The notes: generated by a model not told the origin, from the sequence alone. A stretch of 64,000 bases of DNA from Roseibium aestuarii (GCF_008477545.1 NZ_VORA01000001.1:434001-498000), one strand, 5' to 3'. Counted from the stretch's first letter, positions 39,265 to 48,646 are shown. Translations and numbers: made by a program.

Positions 39265-39867
39265 TCAGTGGGGCGCCGGGCGCAGGTCGTCGAGATCCTG
39301 CGCCAGCTCGTCCGCCCGGCGCGCGAGCTCTTCCGCCGGGGCATCCCGATAGGCCTCGATCTTCAGTGCGCTCAGATCCGACTGAAAGCGCCGGGCAAGC
39401 CGACGCGGGTCGAGGTCGGCCCGGATCTCCCCAGCCGCCTTCGCCTGCTCAAAGACATGGGCCATCTCCTGCGCCATGCCTTCCAGATAGCTGTCCACGG
39501 TCCGGGTAATCTTCGCATCCTCCGTCGTCGTGGTGAGCAGGGTTTTCACCAGCATGCAGGCCCGATGCTTCGGATTGCGGATCTCCGCGGAGGCGACGGC
39601 CTTCAGGAAGGCCTTCAGCCCGGCCATCGGACCGGGTGCCTCCGTCACGACAGACCGGAACTCCTCACGCGAGCGCTCGTAATAGCGCTCCAGCGTCAGC
39701 AGGAAGAGCTTCTCCTTGCTGGTGAAGGCCGCATAGATGCTGCCGGGCTTCATGCGCAGGACGGCCTCGAGGTCCTTGAGGGAGGTGGCGTGATAGCCCT
39801 TTTCCCAGAAGAGCCCCAGGGCGGCGTCGAGGGCCTCGTCCCGGTCGTATGGTCGCGCGCGTTGCAT
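39265..39867 (-). CDS. TetR family transcriptional regulator
   Basis: A 200-residue repressor. The N-terminal helix-turn-helix is at about residues 8-55 (DRDEALDAALGLFWEKGYHATSLKDLEAVLRMKPGSIYAAFTSKEKLF), typical of the YxAF/AcrR-type subgroup. The C-terminal ligand domain is all-helical. It is divergent from an AhpD-like gene and two palindromic operators lie between them, so it very likely represses that gene and itself. Confidence 0.92.
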   Translation of the reverse strand: MQRARPYDRDEALDAALGLFWEKGYHATSLKDLEAVLRMKPGSIYAAFTSKEKLFLLTLERYYERSREEFRSVVTEAPGPMAGLKAFLKAVASAEIRNPKHRACMLVKTLLTTTTEDAKITRTVDSYLEGMAQEMAHVFEQAKAAGEIRADLDPRRLARRFQSDLSALKIEAYRDAPAEELARRADELAQDLDDLRPAPH

Positions 39868-39927
39868 GAGGTTCTAGATAGTCCCTGAAGGCCGGTTTGT
39901 CTCGTCCAACCTGCCGGACGCGATGAC

Positions 39928-39947
39928 ATTTGAGTGATCGCTCAAAT
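39928..39947. promoter_or_regulatory. TetR operator 1
   Basis: ATTTGAGTGATCGCTCAAAT is a 20-bp palindrome with one mismatched pair. It shares the TTGAGTGATC core with operator 2; centres are 24 bp apart, close to two helical turns plus a few bases. It lies 61 bp upstream of the TetR start. Confidence 0.8.
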
Positions 39948-39953
39948 TCTGTA

Positions 39954-39969
39954 TTGAGTGATCACTCAA
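39954..39969. promoter_or_regulatory. TetR operator 2
   Basis: TTGAGTGATCACTCAA is a perfect 16-bp palindrome, 68 bp upstream of the AhpD-like start and next to operator 1. The pair would allow a TetR dimer on each site. Confidence 0.82.
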
Positions 39970-40036
39970 AGTGATCCCATATGAGGCCCTGAAGCCGGGG
40001 CACCTGCGCGCCCGGCCCAGAAGGACCAGACAGACC

Positions 40037-40600
40037 ATGACCCAATTTACCGCCTATGATCTCGACACCGCCCCTGCCGCCAGCAAGCCGCTGCTTGAAA
40101 AGTCGATTGCCGCCTTCGGATCGATCCCGGGCCTTCATGCGGTGATGGCGGAATCTCCGGAACTGCTGGAGGGCTATCAGGTGCTCCATGGCCTGTTCCA
40201 GAAGTCGACCCTCGACAAGGACGAGCTGACGGTCGTCTGGCAGACGATCAACGTCGAGAACGAGTGCCACTATTGCGTGCCCGCCCACACCCTCATTGCC
40301 AAGGCAATGGGCGTGTCCGACGAGATTTCCAACGCCTTGCGCGACGAGACGCCCCTGCCCAACGCGCGTCTGGAAGCCCTGCGGACCTTTACCCTGGCGC
40401 TGGTGCGCGAGCGCGGCTTCGTGAGCGACGCGACCGTCGAAGCCTTCCTGGCCGCAGGCTTCACCCGCCGCAACATCCTCGAGGTGGTTCTGGGCTATTC
40501 CCAGAAGATCATGTCCAACTACACGAATCATCTGGCCAAGACGCCGACCGACCAGCGTTTCCAGCAATTCGCCTGGACCAAGGCCGCAGCGGCAGCCTGA
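40037..40600 (+). CDS. Carboxymuconolactone decarboxylase/AhpD-like protein
   Basis: A 187-residue helical protein of the AhpD-like fold. The redox/catalytic motif ENECHYCVPAHT gives Cys77, Cys80 and His84. Such proteins act as peroxidase-related alkylhydroperoxidase or decarboxylase-like enzymes. The substrate is not known. ATG 40037 has AAGGA upstream; the frame opens 22 codons earlier inside the operator region, which is not supported. Control by the divergent TetR protein is likely. Confidence 0.88.
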   Translation: MTQFTAYDLDTAPAASKPLLEKSIAAFGSIPGLHAVMAESPELLEGYQVLHGLFQKSTLDKDELTVVWQTINVENECHYCVPAHTLIAKAMGVSDEISNALRDETPLPNARLEALRTFTLALVRERGFVSDATVEAFLAAGFTRRNILEVVLGYSQKIMSNYTNHLAKTPTDQRFQQFAWTKAAAAA

Positions 40601-40612
40601 CCCTGAGGGCAC

Positions 40613-40643
40613 AAAAAAACGCGGCGCCGTGAGGTGCCGCGTT
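40613..40643 (-). terminator. Terminator of bfr
   Basis: AACGCGGCGCC and GGTGCCGCGTT form an 11-bp stem (one G-U) with a GTGA loop. On the minus strand it is followed by seven T, so it ends bfr; on the plus strand it has a weaker TTCTTT tail and may also end the AhpD-like gene. Confidence 0.8.
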
Positions 40644-40668
40644 CTTTCATGTCCCTGACGGGAAGATG

Positions 40669-41154
40669 TTACTCGGCCTGGTCGGCCGGCACGGCGTTCA
40701 GCAGGCCGTAGCGCTCCACGCCGATCTTTTCCAGAAGGTCGAGCTGGGTTTCCAGGAAGTCGATGTGACCTTCCTCGTCCTTCAGCAGCTCTTCGAACAG
40801 CGCCATGGAGACATAGTCGCCTTCGTCGCGGCAGATGTCGCGGGACTTGGAGTAGGAGGCGCGGGCATCATACTCGCCGGCCAGATCGCACTCGAGGACT
40901 TCCTTGATGTCCTGACCGATCCGCAGAGGCGCAACCTTCTGCATGTTCGGGTGGCCTTCGAGGAAGATGATGCGGTCGGTGATCTTGTCCGCGTGCTGCA
41001 TTTCCTCGATGGACTCTTCGCGCTCCTTCTTGGCGAGACGCGCATAGCCCCAATCTGCGAGCAGGCGGTAATGCAACCAGTACTGGTTGATCGCGCCAAG
41101 CTCCAGGAACAGGGCTTCGTTCAGGCGTTCGATGACTTTCTCATTGCCTTTCAT
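40669..41154 (-). CDS. bfr: Bacterioferritin
   Basis: A 161-residue heme-containing iron-storage protein that forms 24-mers. Counting from [10 protein letters not shown], the ferroxidase ligands Glu18, Glu51, His54 and the C-terminal EEGHIDFLE pair are present, and the heme-ligating Met52 is conserved (SIEEMQHAD). Start at 41154: GGAGG lies 8 bp upstream, which is too close to an ATG two codons earlier. An Irr-type iron control element lies 38 bp upstream. No bfd ferredoxin gene is seen nearby. Confidence 0.96.
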   Translation of the reverse strand: MKGNEKVIERLNEALFLELGAINQYWLHYRLLADWGYARLAKKEREESIEEMQHADKITDRIIFLEGHPNMQKVAPLRIGQDIKEVLECDLAGEYDARASYSKSRDICRDEGDYVSMALFEELLKDEEGHIDFLETQLDLLEKIGVERYGLLNAVPADQAE

Positions 41155-41191
41155 GGCCATAGCCTCCGCTAGAAGTCGGTGTTGAAGCTAG

Positions 41192-41208
41192 TTTAGAACT
41201 TTTCTAAC
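41192..41208 (-). promoter_or_regulatory. Irr-type iron control element upstream of bfr
   Basis: TTTAGAACTTTTCTAAC fits the 7-3-7 inverted repeat TTTAGAA-N3-TTCTAAA of the Irr iron control element with one mismatch. Irr represses bfr under iron limitation in Bradyrhizobium and Rhizobium relatives. Position is 38-54 bp upstream of the bfr start, overlapping the likely promoter. Confidence 0.75.
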
Positions 41209-41433
41209 TTGGAAGTCCAGTGCCCTTTGCGCGCAGGGCATGAAATTTCTCGGGACTTCGCGTCCGGCAGGGGCAGCCTATCCGAAATCCGGGGCAGGGG
41301 CCATCGCATCAGCCGCAGGCCCCCAGGGATTGCCTTGAAGCCCCAGCGACCGATTATCTCGTGGGCCGCCGCCGGACATGCGGCGGAGACGGTCTCACGG
41401 TATGCTTCCACGGCGCGCTTTCAGGGCAGGCTT

Positions 41434-41982
41434 TCAGCGGAAGCTCGGGCCGTGGCACCAGCAGGTTAGGGAATAGCGGCGGCCCTTGCTCACCGGCACC
41501 ACGCGGTGAAGCATGAAGCTGGCAAAGACCATGGCCGAGCCATTGTCGCGGGAGGCCTGGATCTCGTGCCCGCCGAGAGAGAGCTCCAGAGCGCCGCCTT
41601 CGTAGCTGTCCCCTTCCGACAGCTGGGTGACGATGGTCAGCTTGCGCTGGCGTGCCAGAGGTCCGTCGCCGATGTCCGAATGCCAGTCATAATGGCCCTC
41701 GTCGGTCTCGTCATAGGCGGCAACCTGCAGCCGCTCGAGGAAGTCGGTGATGTCGAACTGGAAGCTGTCCCGGTTCGCCTGGGCCACCCCGTCGAGAATG
41801 CGGCGCATCACCCAGGCGGCATCCCCCTGATCATCCAGCCAGTTGATGCGCGCACGACGGATATTGTCGTGGCGCTGGCCGCCGACGAGACCGCCCTGGG
41901 CAAGGCCGGCATTCTCCGCCAGACGGATGATTTCGGTGGTTTCGGACTTCGTGAAGAGGGCCGGGAGCGTGTGGTTGAACAT
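41434..41982 (-). CDS. 2-oxoglutarate/Fe(II)-dependent oxygenase (PKHD-type-like)
   Basis: A 182-residue oxygenase of the prolyl-4-hydroxylase-like cupin fold. The iron triad is visible as HYDWHSD (His-X-Asp) and MLHRVVPV (distal His), followed by KGRRYSLT with the 2OG-binding Arg. Related bacterial proteins hydroxylate protein residues or siderophore-related molecules. The target here is unknown. It is on the same strand as bfr, 280 bp upstream of it, with the iron box in between. Confidence 0.82.
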   Translation of the reverse strand: MFNHTLPALFTKSETTEIIRLAENAGLAQGGLVGGQRHDNIRRARINWLDDQGDAAWVMRRILDGVAQANRDSFQFDITDFLERLQVAAYDETDEGHYDWHSDIGDGPLARQRKLTIVTQLSEGDSYEGGALELSLGGHEIQASRDNGSAMVFASFMLHRVVPVSKGRRYSLTCWCHGPSFR

Positions 41983-42158
41983 GCGGGAAAAGCGCCTTGA
42001 AAGCCAGCGGTTGAACTGGCTGTGCTAAGGCGCTCAATCCGCGCATTTCGCAAGCGAAATCGTCGGGCGATTATTGCCTGTCCGACGAAACCTCGAGACC
42101 GATTATATCCCTGCGGGCGCAAATGCCCTTGAAGGTTCCTCCGGTCCCCGGGCAGGCC

Positions 42159-43229
42159 TCAGGTTAGGCCCGTTTCCACCACCTTGCGCATCACTGTCGG
42201 CAGCGCCTCGCCAGCAAGCTCCGAAGGGGGGGACCACCAGTGTCCCTCGGGCAGCTGGTAGTCGGCAGGCGCGGTTGCCCGGTAGACGGTCAGGGTCAGG
42301 TGAAAATGGGTGAAGGTGTGGGTCACCTGCGCCAGCCGCTTGTGCCATTCGGCCGGGATGGGCGCCTGGGTCAGCGCCTCGCTCCCGTCCCCGTCGAAGT
42401 CCTCGCTCCAGATCGTGCCGGGAACCTCGCTCATGCCCCCGAGCAATCCTTTCGGCGGGCGGCGGCGCAACAGCACGGCCCCGTCCTGCGCGCGCACGAG
42501 CACGAAGGCGGCACCTGCCCGGTTCGGCTTGGCCTTTTTCGGCGCCTTGCGGGGCAGGGAAGGGGCGGTGCCGGCGATCCGGCCTGCGCAGTCGTCCATC
42601 CAGGGGCAGAGCCCGCAGGCCGGATTGCGCGGCGTGCAGATCGTGGCCCCCAGATCCATCACCGCCTGAGCGAAGTCGCCCGGCCGCTCGACCGGTGTCA
42701 GCTCCGCCATCCGCGCCTTGATCTCGGGCTTGGCGTCCGGCAGCGGTGTCATGATCTCGAAATAGCGGGTGAGCACCCGCTCCACATTCCCGTCCACCAC
42801 GGCGGCCGGCCGGTCAAAGGCAATCGATGCGATGGCAGCGGCCGTATAGGGCCCCACCCCGGGCAGGGTCTTCAGTCCGTCTTCCGTGTCTGGAAAGCGG
42901 CCCTCCAGCTCGAAGGCCACCGTCTCGGCGCATTTCTTCAGGTTTCGGGCCCGCGAGTAATAGCCGAGCCCCGCCCAGGCCTTCATCACGTCCTCCTCAG
43001 GCGCGGCGGCAAGGTCTTCCACACGCGGCCAGAGGGCCAGGAACCCGGTGTAATAGTCCTTCACTGCCGCGACAGTGGTCTGTTGCAGCATGACCTCCGA
43101 CAACCAGACATGATAGGGATCCGGCAGGACGCCGAGGCTGCGGTCCTCCGGCGACGTGCGCCAGGGCAGGACGCGTGCATGGCGATCGTACCAGGAAAGT
43201 AATGCGGCAGTGGGGGTGGGTGTCTTCAT
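42159..43229 (-). CDS. mutY: Adenine DNA glycosylase MutY
   Basis: A 356-residue repair enzyme that removes A opposite 8-oxoguanine. It shows the catalytic Glu in WLSEVMLQQTT, the helix-hairpin-helix LPGVGPYTAAAIAS with the catalytic Asp in AVVDGNVERVLTR, the [4Fe-4S] cluster C-X6-C-X2-C-X5-C (CTPRNPACGLCPWMDDC), and a C-terminal MutT-like domain with HTFTHFHLTLTVY. It is divergent from the DUF721 gene. Confidence 0.96.
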   Translation of the reverse strand: MKTPTPTAALLSWYDRHARVLPWRTSPEDRSLGVLPDPYHVWLSEVMLQQTTVAAVKDYYTGFLALWPRVEDLAAAPEEDVMKAWAGLGYYSRARNLKKCAETVAFELEGRFPDTEDGLKTLPGVGPYTAAAIASIAFDRPAAVVDGNVERVLTRYFEIMTPLPDAKPEIKARMAELTPVERPGDFAQAVMDLGATICTPRNPACGLCPWMDDCAGRIAGTAPSLPRKAPKKAKPNRAGAAFVLVRAQDGAVLLRRRPPKGLLGGMSEVPGTIWSEDFDGDGSEALTQAPIPAEWHKRLAQVTHTFTHFHLTLTVYRATAPADYQLPEGHWWSPPSELAGEALPTVMRKVVETGLT

Positions 43230-43494
43230 GGCGCCATGCTGCCGGGCGCGAAGAATGTTTCAAGTCACCCAAGCAAAGGGGCTGGGGAAAACCGGTGCAA
43301 ACTTTCGCCTCACGTCGCGAAAACAGCGAAAAGGTCTTTTTTCTGACTCAATGCCAAGGGAAGGTTCTGATCAGAATGGACGAATCCGTCGACTGCAGCG
43401 AAAACGGCCCCACGGGGCCGATTGAAGGAGGCAAGTCATCAGCGCGCTCGGTGTCACATCCGGACAGGCACTGACGTCCCGGCAGGACGAGCCG

Positions 43495-44049
43495 GTGGCG
43501 GCGTCCGTCGACGCCTCGCCCGCCGCTGCCCCCCGGACGCCCCAGCAGCCCCAGAAGCCCCGGACCCTTGCCGATCTCATCGGCAAGGCCATGACACCCC
43601 TGTGCCGCAAGCGTGGCTTTGCCTCGGTGGACATTGTTGCCGCCTGGCCCGAGATCGTCGGCCCCCGCTATGGCGAAAGGGTCCAGCCCGACCGGCTGAT
43701 CTGGTCGCGCCGCAAGGATGCCGATGGCGAGGACATCGCCGAGCCGGCAACTCTTCTTGTCCACACTGATGGCCCGACGGCCATGATGCTCTCCCATGAG
43801 ACCGGCCAGATCATCGAGCGCATCAACGCCTTCTTCGGCTGGGCGGCCGTGGGCCGCATCAAGATCGCCCAGAAGCCCGTCATGCCCCGGCCGAAATCGC
43901 GCCCCAGGCCGCCACGCCCGCTGACCGGCGAAGAACGCGCCCGGCTCGACCGGCAGGTCGAGGGCGTCGAGGATGATCGCCTGCGCGAGGCTCTCCGCAA
44001 GCTCGGGGAGAGGGTCATTGCCCGGGGTGATGCGGGCAAGCGCTCCTGA
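43495..44049 (+). CDS. DUF721 family protein (DciA-like)
   Basis: A 184-residue protein with a DUF721 domain at about residues 20-115 (TLADLIGKAMTPLCRKRGFASVDIVAAWPEIVGPRYGERVQPD), and a basic, proline-rich linker. DciA proteins load the replicative helicase DnaB in bacteria lacking DnaC; the domain is distinct from E. coli DnaC. GTG 43495 has AGGA 7 bp upstream. The frame is open back to a strong GGAGG (43427-43431), six bases after which lies ATC, not a standard start. mutY is divergent and dsbA-like/smc are downstream, a usual alphaproteobacterial neighbourhood. Confidence 0.87.
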   Translation: MAASVDASPAAAPRTPQQPQKPRTLADLIGKAMTPLCRKRGFASVDIVAAWPEIVGPRYGERVQPDRLIWSRRKDADGEDIAEPATLLVHTDGPTAMMLSHETGQIIERINAFFGWAAVGRIKIAQKPVMPRPKSRPRPPRPLTGEERARLDRQVEGVEDDRLREALRKLGERVIARGDAGKRS

Positions 44050-44293
44050 CGCCTTTCCGGCACCTGTCGCAGCAGGCAAAGGCGCGTTCAGGCAAGACCT
44101 TTGTCTTCACGACTGTGTGAGCTGGTCTCATGCCTGCGGATGAGGCTCCGCCCTTTCCCGAAAAGGCCATATTTCTCCTCTCCTGTTGACGCATGTTCCC
44201 GGACAGGGCACATGGAAACAGACACTTGCCCGGATCCGGGCGGGGAGGCCGGACGGCGTCCCGAAAAGGACCTTGAGCAACAGGAATTGGCCC

Positions 44294-44929
44294 GTGAGCG
44301 TTTCTCGTAGAACTTTCCTTCAATCCGCCTCCGGCATCGCCCTTGCCGTCAGCTTCGCAGCCCTGCCGGGCTTCGCCTTCGCTGCCGATGTCGATCTCGA
44401 GGAGCTGCTGAAGCCGGGTCCCCTGGGCGACAAGGTGATGGGTGCGGAAGATGCGCCGGTCACCATTGTTGAATATGCGTCCATGACCTGCAGCCACTGC
44501 GCGCATTTCCACAAGACCACCTGGCCCGAGCTGAAGACCAAGTATATCGACACCGGCAAGGTGCGCTTCATGCTGCGCGAATTCCCGCTCGACCAGATCG
44601 CCGCCGCCGGGTTCATGCTGGCGCGCTGCGCACCGGAAGAAAAGTATTATGACATCGTGGATGTGATGTTCCACGATCAGAGCAGCTGGGCCTTCACTCC
44701 GGATCCCTACAACTCCATGCTCAACTTCTCCAAGCAGATCGGCTTCACCAAGGAAACCTTCGAGGCCTGCCTGCAGAACCAGGGACTTCTTGACGCCATC
44801 AACGCCGTGAGGGATCGTGGTGCGAACTTCGGCGTGGATGCGACGCCGACCTTCTTCATCAATGGCGAGAAGCATTCCGGGGCCCTGTCGATTGAAGAGA
44901 TCTCCAAGATCATCGACGAGAAACTCTGA
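44294..44929 (+). CDS. DsbA family thiol:disulfide oxidoreductase
   Basis: A 211-residue exported thioredoxin-fold protein. The start has a Tat-like signal (SVSRRTFLQSASG, cleavage near AFAADV). The active site is CSHC (Cys66, Cys69) in the ASMTCSHCAHFHKTTWPEL pattern, and the cis-Pro loop is DATPTFFING. Stand-alone DsbA/BdbD-like proteins form or isomerise disulfides in the periplasm. GTG 44294 is chosen because it begins at the signal peptide; a further 36 codons are open upstream without a signal. It is followed by smc 141 bp downstream. Confidence 0.9.
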   Translation: MSVSRRTFLQSASGIALAVSFAALPGFAFAADVDLEELLKPGPLGDKVMGAEDAPVTIVEYASMTCSHCAHFHKTTWPELKTKYIDTGKVRFMLREFPLDQIAAAGFMLARCAPEEKYYDIVDVMFHDQSSWAFTPDPYNSMLNFSKQIGFTKETFEACLQNQGLLDAINAVRDRGANFGVDATPTFFINGEKHSGALSIEEISKIIDEKL

Positions 44930-45070
44930 AGACCATCCGGCGGCCGGGAGGGGGCTCCCGGCTGCCTGTCCTGCCGTGTGCAGATCTGATTTCGGGCGTG
45001 GTCCCGGTGGCCGTCACGGCGCGGGGCAAGGCTTCGGCGCAACGGCGATCCCCATGGGGCGGGGGCGCGC

Positions 45071-48000
45071 ATGAAATTCTCCAAGCTGCGGGTCGTGGGC
45101 TTCAAGTCCTTCGTGGACCCGATGGAATTCGTCATCGGGCGGGGCCTCACCGGCGTCGTCGGACCCAATGGCTGCGGCAAGTCCAATCTTGTCGAGGCCC
45201 TGCGCTGGGTCATGGGCGAAAATTCCTACAAGAACATGCGTGCGTCTGGCATGGACGACGTCATCTTCTCCGGTTCGCTGAACCGTCCGGCCCGCAACAC
45301 GGCCGAAGTGACCCTTTTCCTCGACAATCAGGATCGCACCGCGCCTGCCGCCTTCAATGATGCGGACATGCTCGAGGTCAGCCGCCGCATCGAGCGCGAG
45401 AACGGCTCCAACTACAAGATCAATGCCAAGGATGTGCGGGCCCGCGATGTCCAGCTCCTGTTTGCGGATGCATCCACCGGTGCCCGGTCGCCGGCCATGG
45501 TGCGTCAGGGCCAGATCGGCGAGCTGATTTCCGCAAAGCCCACCTCCCGCCGTCAGATCCTGGAAGAGGCCGCCGGCATTTCCGGCCTCCACTCGCGCCG
45601 CAAGGAAGCGGAGATGCGCCTGCGTGCCGCCGAGCAGAACCTGGAGCGCCTGGAAGACGTCCTCGTCCAGATCGACAGTCAGCTCGAAAGCCTGCGTCGT
45701 CAGTCCCGTCAGGCATCGCGCTACCGCAACCTCTCCTCCGAGATCCGCTCCGCCGAGGCAACGATCCTCTATCTGCGCTGGAACGAGGCGCGTGAGGCCC
45801 TGCTGGAGGCCGAAGAAACCTTCGCCGCCGCCCGGTCTGCGGTGAACGATGCCGCCGCCGTGCAGGCCGAAAGCGCCCGCACCCAGGCGATCGCCGCTCA
45901 CAAGCTGCCCGAACTGCGCGAGGACGCAGCCCGAGCGGGTGCGACGCTGCAGCGCCTCGTCATTGCCCGCAATGACCTTGATGCCGAGGAGCGTCGCATC
46001 AAGGAAAAGCTTCAGGATCTGGAGCGCCGGCTGGTGCAGCTCGACGAGGACGTGCGCCGGGAAAAGAGCCTTCTGGCCGAAAACGACGAGGTTCTCGAAC
46101 GCCTTCAGGAGGAACGCGCCGAGCTGCTGGAGGAAAACGAATCCGTTGCCGAGCGCAGCGAGGCGGCGCGCGAGATCGTCGCCGAACTGCAGGACCGTCT
46201 GAGCGGCCGCGAGGAGGCGCTCTCCGATCTGACCGCCGAACAGGCGCGGGTCTCGGCCGAGCGCAACCAGCTTCTGCGCACCGTGGCGGACGCCCGACAG
46301 CGCAGCGAGCGTCTGACGGCGGAAGCCGGAGCGGCGCGCCAGGCGCTTGCGGCCATCGAGGCGGAATTTGCGGCCGTCGAGGGCGTCGAAGCCTCGCGCG
46401 AGGCGGTCGAGCTGGCCGGCGAGGAGCTTGCGGAAGCCGAAGCTGCCGCCGAGGCCGCCGAGGAAGCGACGCTTGCCGCACGCGCCGCCGAGCAGCAGGC
46501 TCGCCAGCCCCTGGCCGCCGCCGAGCGGGAACTGTCTGCCCACCAGACCGAGGCGCGCACTCTGGAAAAGGTTCTGAGTGCGACCCTGGGCGGAGACTGG
46601 GCACCCGTCGTCGACAGCCTGCAGGTGGCACCCGGTTATGAGACCGCGCTCGGCGCGGCGCTGGGCGAGGATCTTGATGCCTCCCTCGACCCGCTTGCCC
46701 CGGTCCACTGGGGCCCGGCACTTTCAGCAGATCAGGATCCGGCCCTGCCGACAGGCGCTCTGTCCCTCGCGACCCAGGTGAAGGCGCCTGCGGCTCTGGC
46801 GCGCCGGCTGGCGCAGATCGGCCTTGTCGATGCAGCTGACGGCGCGCGCCTGCAGCCCGAGCTGAAACCCGGCCAGAGGCTGGTCAGCCGGGAAGGGGGG
46901 CTGTGGCGCTGGGACGGGCTGGTGATCGCCGCCGACGCGCCGACCCCTGCCGCCCAGCGGCTGGCGCAGCGCAACCGCCTGGCCGAGCTGGCCGAGGTGA
47001 TCGACCTTGCCGCCGCTGAGGTCGAGGCCGCCGCCGCCGTGCTGGAGGATGCTGGTCATAGGGTGCGTCAGGCGAGCGAGACCGAACAGGCTGCCCGCCA
47101 GCAGGTGCGCGAGCGTCAGAGACTTCTGGCTGCCGCCCGCGAGACCCTTGCCGCGGCCGAGCGTCAGGCGACCCAGCTTGCCGCCCGCAAGTCTGCCGCA
47201 GAAGAGAAATGCCAGCGCCTGGAAGACGAGGCGGCTGCCGCGCGCGAGATCCTCTCCGAGGCCGAGATGCATCTGGAAGAGGCTCCCGCCGTCGAGGGGT
47301 TCGAAACCCGCATCGCGGCGCTTCAGGCTGAAGTGGCGCAAGGCCGTGCCGCTCTGGCCGAAGCCCGAGCCCGCGCCGAGGGCCTTGCCCGCGAGCAGGA
47401 GATGCGTGACCGCCGGCTCCAGGCGATTGCCAGGGAATATGACGGCTGGAAGCTGCGCACCGCGCGGGCGGCCGAACAGATCTCGGTGCTGGAAGAGCGC
47501 CGTCTCGAGGCGCAGGAGGAGCGCGCGGAGCTGATGGAGGCGCCCGAGGAGATCGAGTTCAAGCGCCGCTCGCTCTTCGGCGCGATCGAGACGGCCGAGA
47601 CGGCGAAGAAGGCGGCGGACGATGAGATGATCCGCGCCGAGGCCGATCTGCAGGAGATCGATCGTCTGGCGCGCTCCATGCTCGAAGGCCTGTCCACCGC
47701 GCGCGAGGGACTGATCCGGGCCGAGGAAAGGCTGGCTGCGGCAAAACAACGCAAGCAGGCCATCGAGATGCGGATCGACGACGATCTGGACATGCCGGTG
47801 ACGGCTCTGCCGGAGCTTGCCGGCCTGCACGACGATGCCCCTCTCCCGGATCCGGAGGCGGTGGAGCGCAAGCTGGAGCGGCTCAAGGGGGAACGGGAGC
47901 GCCTCGGCGGGGTGAACCTGCGTGCGGAAGAGGAACTGCGCGAGATCGACGAGCAGAAGGAAACGCTCACCTCCGAGCGCGACGATCTGATCGAGGCGAT

Positions 48001-48529
48001 TCGCCGCCTGCGCACCGGCATTTCCAACCTCAACAAGGAGGCCCGCGAGCGTTTGCTGTCCTCCTTCCAGGTGGTGAACGATCATTTCCAGCGGCTTTTC
48101 ACCCATCTTTTTGGCGGAGGCACCGCCGAATTGCAGCTGGTCGATTCGGAAGATCCGCTGGATGCGGGCCTGGAAATCCTTGCCCGCCCGCCGGGCAAGA
48201 AGCCCCAGACCATGACGCTGCTCTCCGGCGGCGAGCAGGCGCTCACGGCCATGGCCCTGATTTTCGCCGTGTTTCTGACGAATCCCGCGCCGATCTGCGT
48301 GCTGGACGAAGTGGACGCACCGCTCGATGACGCCAATGTGGAGCGCTATTGCGACCTGCTGGAGGAAATGGCCAAGCGGACGGACACACGCTTCGTGGTG
48401 ATCACCCACAATCCCATCACAATGGCCCGCATGAACCGGCTCTTCGGGGTCACGATGGCCGAGCGTGGTGTGTCCCAGCTCGTCTCCGTCGACCTTGAAA
48501 CTGCCGAGCAGTTCCGGGAAACGGCCTGA
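45071..48529 (+). CDS. smc: Chromosome segregation protein SMC
   Basis: A 1152-residue SMC ATPase that compacts and segregates the chromosome with ScpA and ScpB. Walker A is GPNGCGKS (residues 31-38). Long coiled coils rich in Glu, Ala and Arg flank a hinge at about residues 490-650. The C-terminal head has the LSGGEQ signature (1051-1056) and Walker B ICVLDEVDAPLDD (near 1075-1087). scpA and scpB are not in the window. Length and domain order are normal for bacterial SMC. Confidence 0.97.
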   Translation: MKFSKLRVVGFKSFVDPMEFVIGRGLTGVVGPNGCGKSNLVEALRWVMGENSYKNMRASGMDDVIFSGSLNRPARNTAEVTLFLDNQDRTAPAAFNDADMLEVSRRIERENGSNYKINAKDVRARDVQLLFADASTGARSPAMVRQGQIGELISAKPTSRRQILEEAAGISGLHSRRKEAEMRLRAAEQNLERLEDVLVQIDSQLESLRRQSRQASRYRNLSSEIRSAEATILYLRWNEAREALLEAEETFAAARSAVNDAAAVQAESARTQAIAAHKLPELREDAARAGATLQRLVIARNDLDAEERRIKEKLQDLERRLVQLDEDVRREKSLLAENDEVLERLQEERAELLEENESVAERSEAAREIVAELQDRLSGREEALSDLTAEQARVSAERNQLLRTVADARQRSERLTAEAGAARQALAAIEAEFAAVEGVEASREAVELAGEELAEAEAAAEAAEEATLAARAAEQQARQPLAAAERELSAHQTEARTLEKVLSATLGGDWAPVVDSLQVAPGYETALGAALGEDLDASLDPLAPVHWGPALSADQDPALPTGALSLATQVKAPAALARRLAQIGLVDAADGARLQPELKPGQRLVSREGGLWRWDGLVIAADAPTPAAQRLAQRNRLAELAEVIDLAAAEVEAAAAVLEDAGHRVRQASETEQAARQQVRERQRLLAAARETLAAAERQATQLAARKSAAEEKCQRLEDEAAAAREILSEAEMHLEEAPAVEGFETRIAALQAEVAQGRAALAEARARAEGLAREQEMRDRRLQAIAREYDGWKLRTARAAEQISVLEERRLEAQEERAELMEAPEEIEFKRRSLFGAIETAETAKKAADDEMIRAEADLQEIDRLARSMLEGLSTAREGLIRAEERLAAAKQRKQAIEMRIDDDLDMPVTALPELAGLHDDAPLPDPEAVERKLERLKGERERLGGVNLRAEEELREIDEQKETLTSERDDLIEAIRRLRTGISNLNKEARERLLSSFQVVNDHFQRLFTHLFGGGTAELQLVDSEDPLDAGLEILARPPGKKPQTMTLLSGGEQALTAMALIFAVFLTNPAPICVLDEVDAPLDDANVERYCDLLEEMAKRTDTRFVVITHNPITMARMNRLFGVTMAERGVSQLVSVDLETAEQFRETA

Positions 48530-48646
48530 CGCCGGGGCATGCTGGCAGGTCTGACAGAGCGACAAATTGGACCATGGTCTGACGAAAACCGTTCATAACG
48601 GGATTTGTTCAGTTTTTTCAGCGCGTTAACAGGTCGTTACCTGTTC

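Noticed and set aside
41193-41411. 72-codon minus-strand ORF between bfr and the oxygenase, checked as a possible bfd
   Set aside because: It lacks the four Cys of Bfd, overlaps the Irr box and has no family signal.
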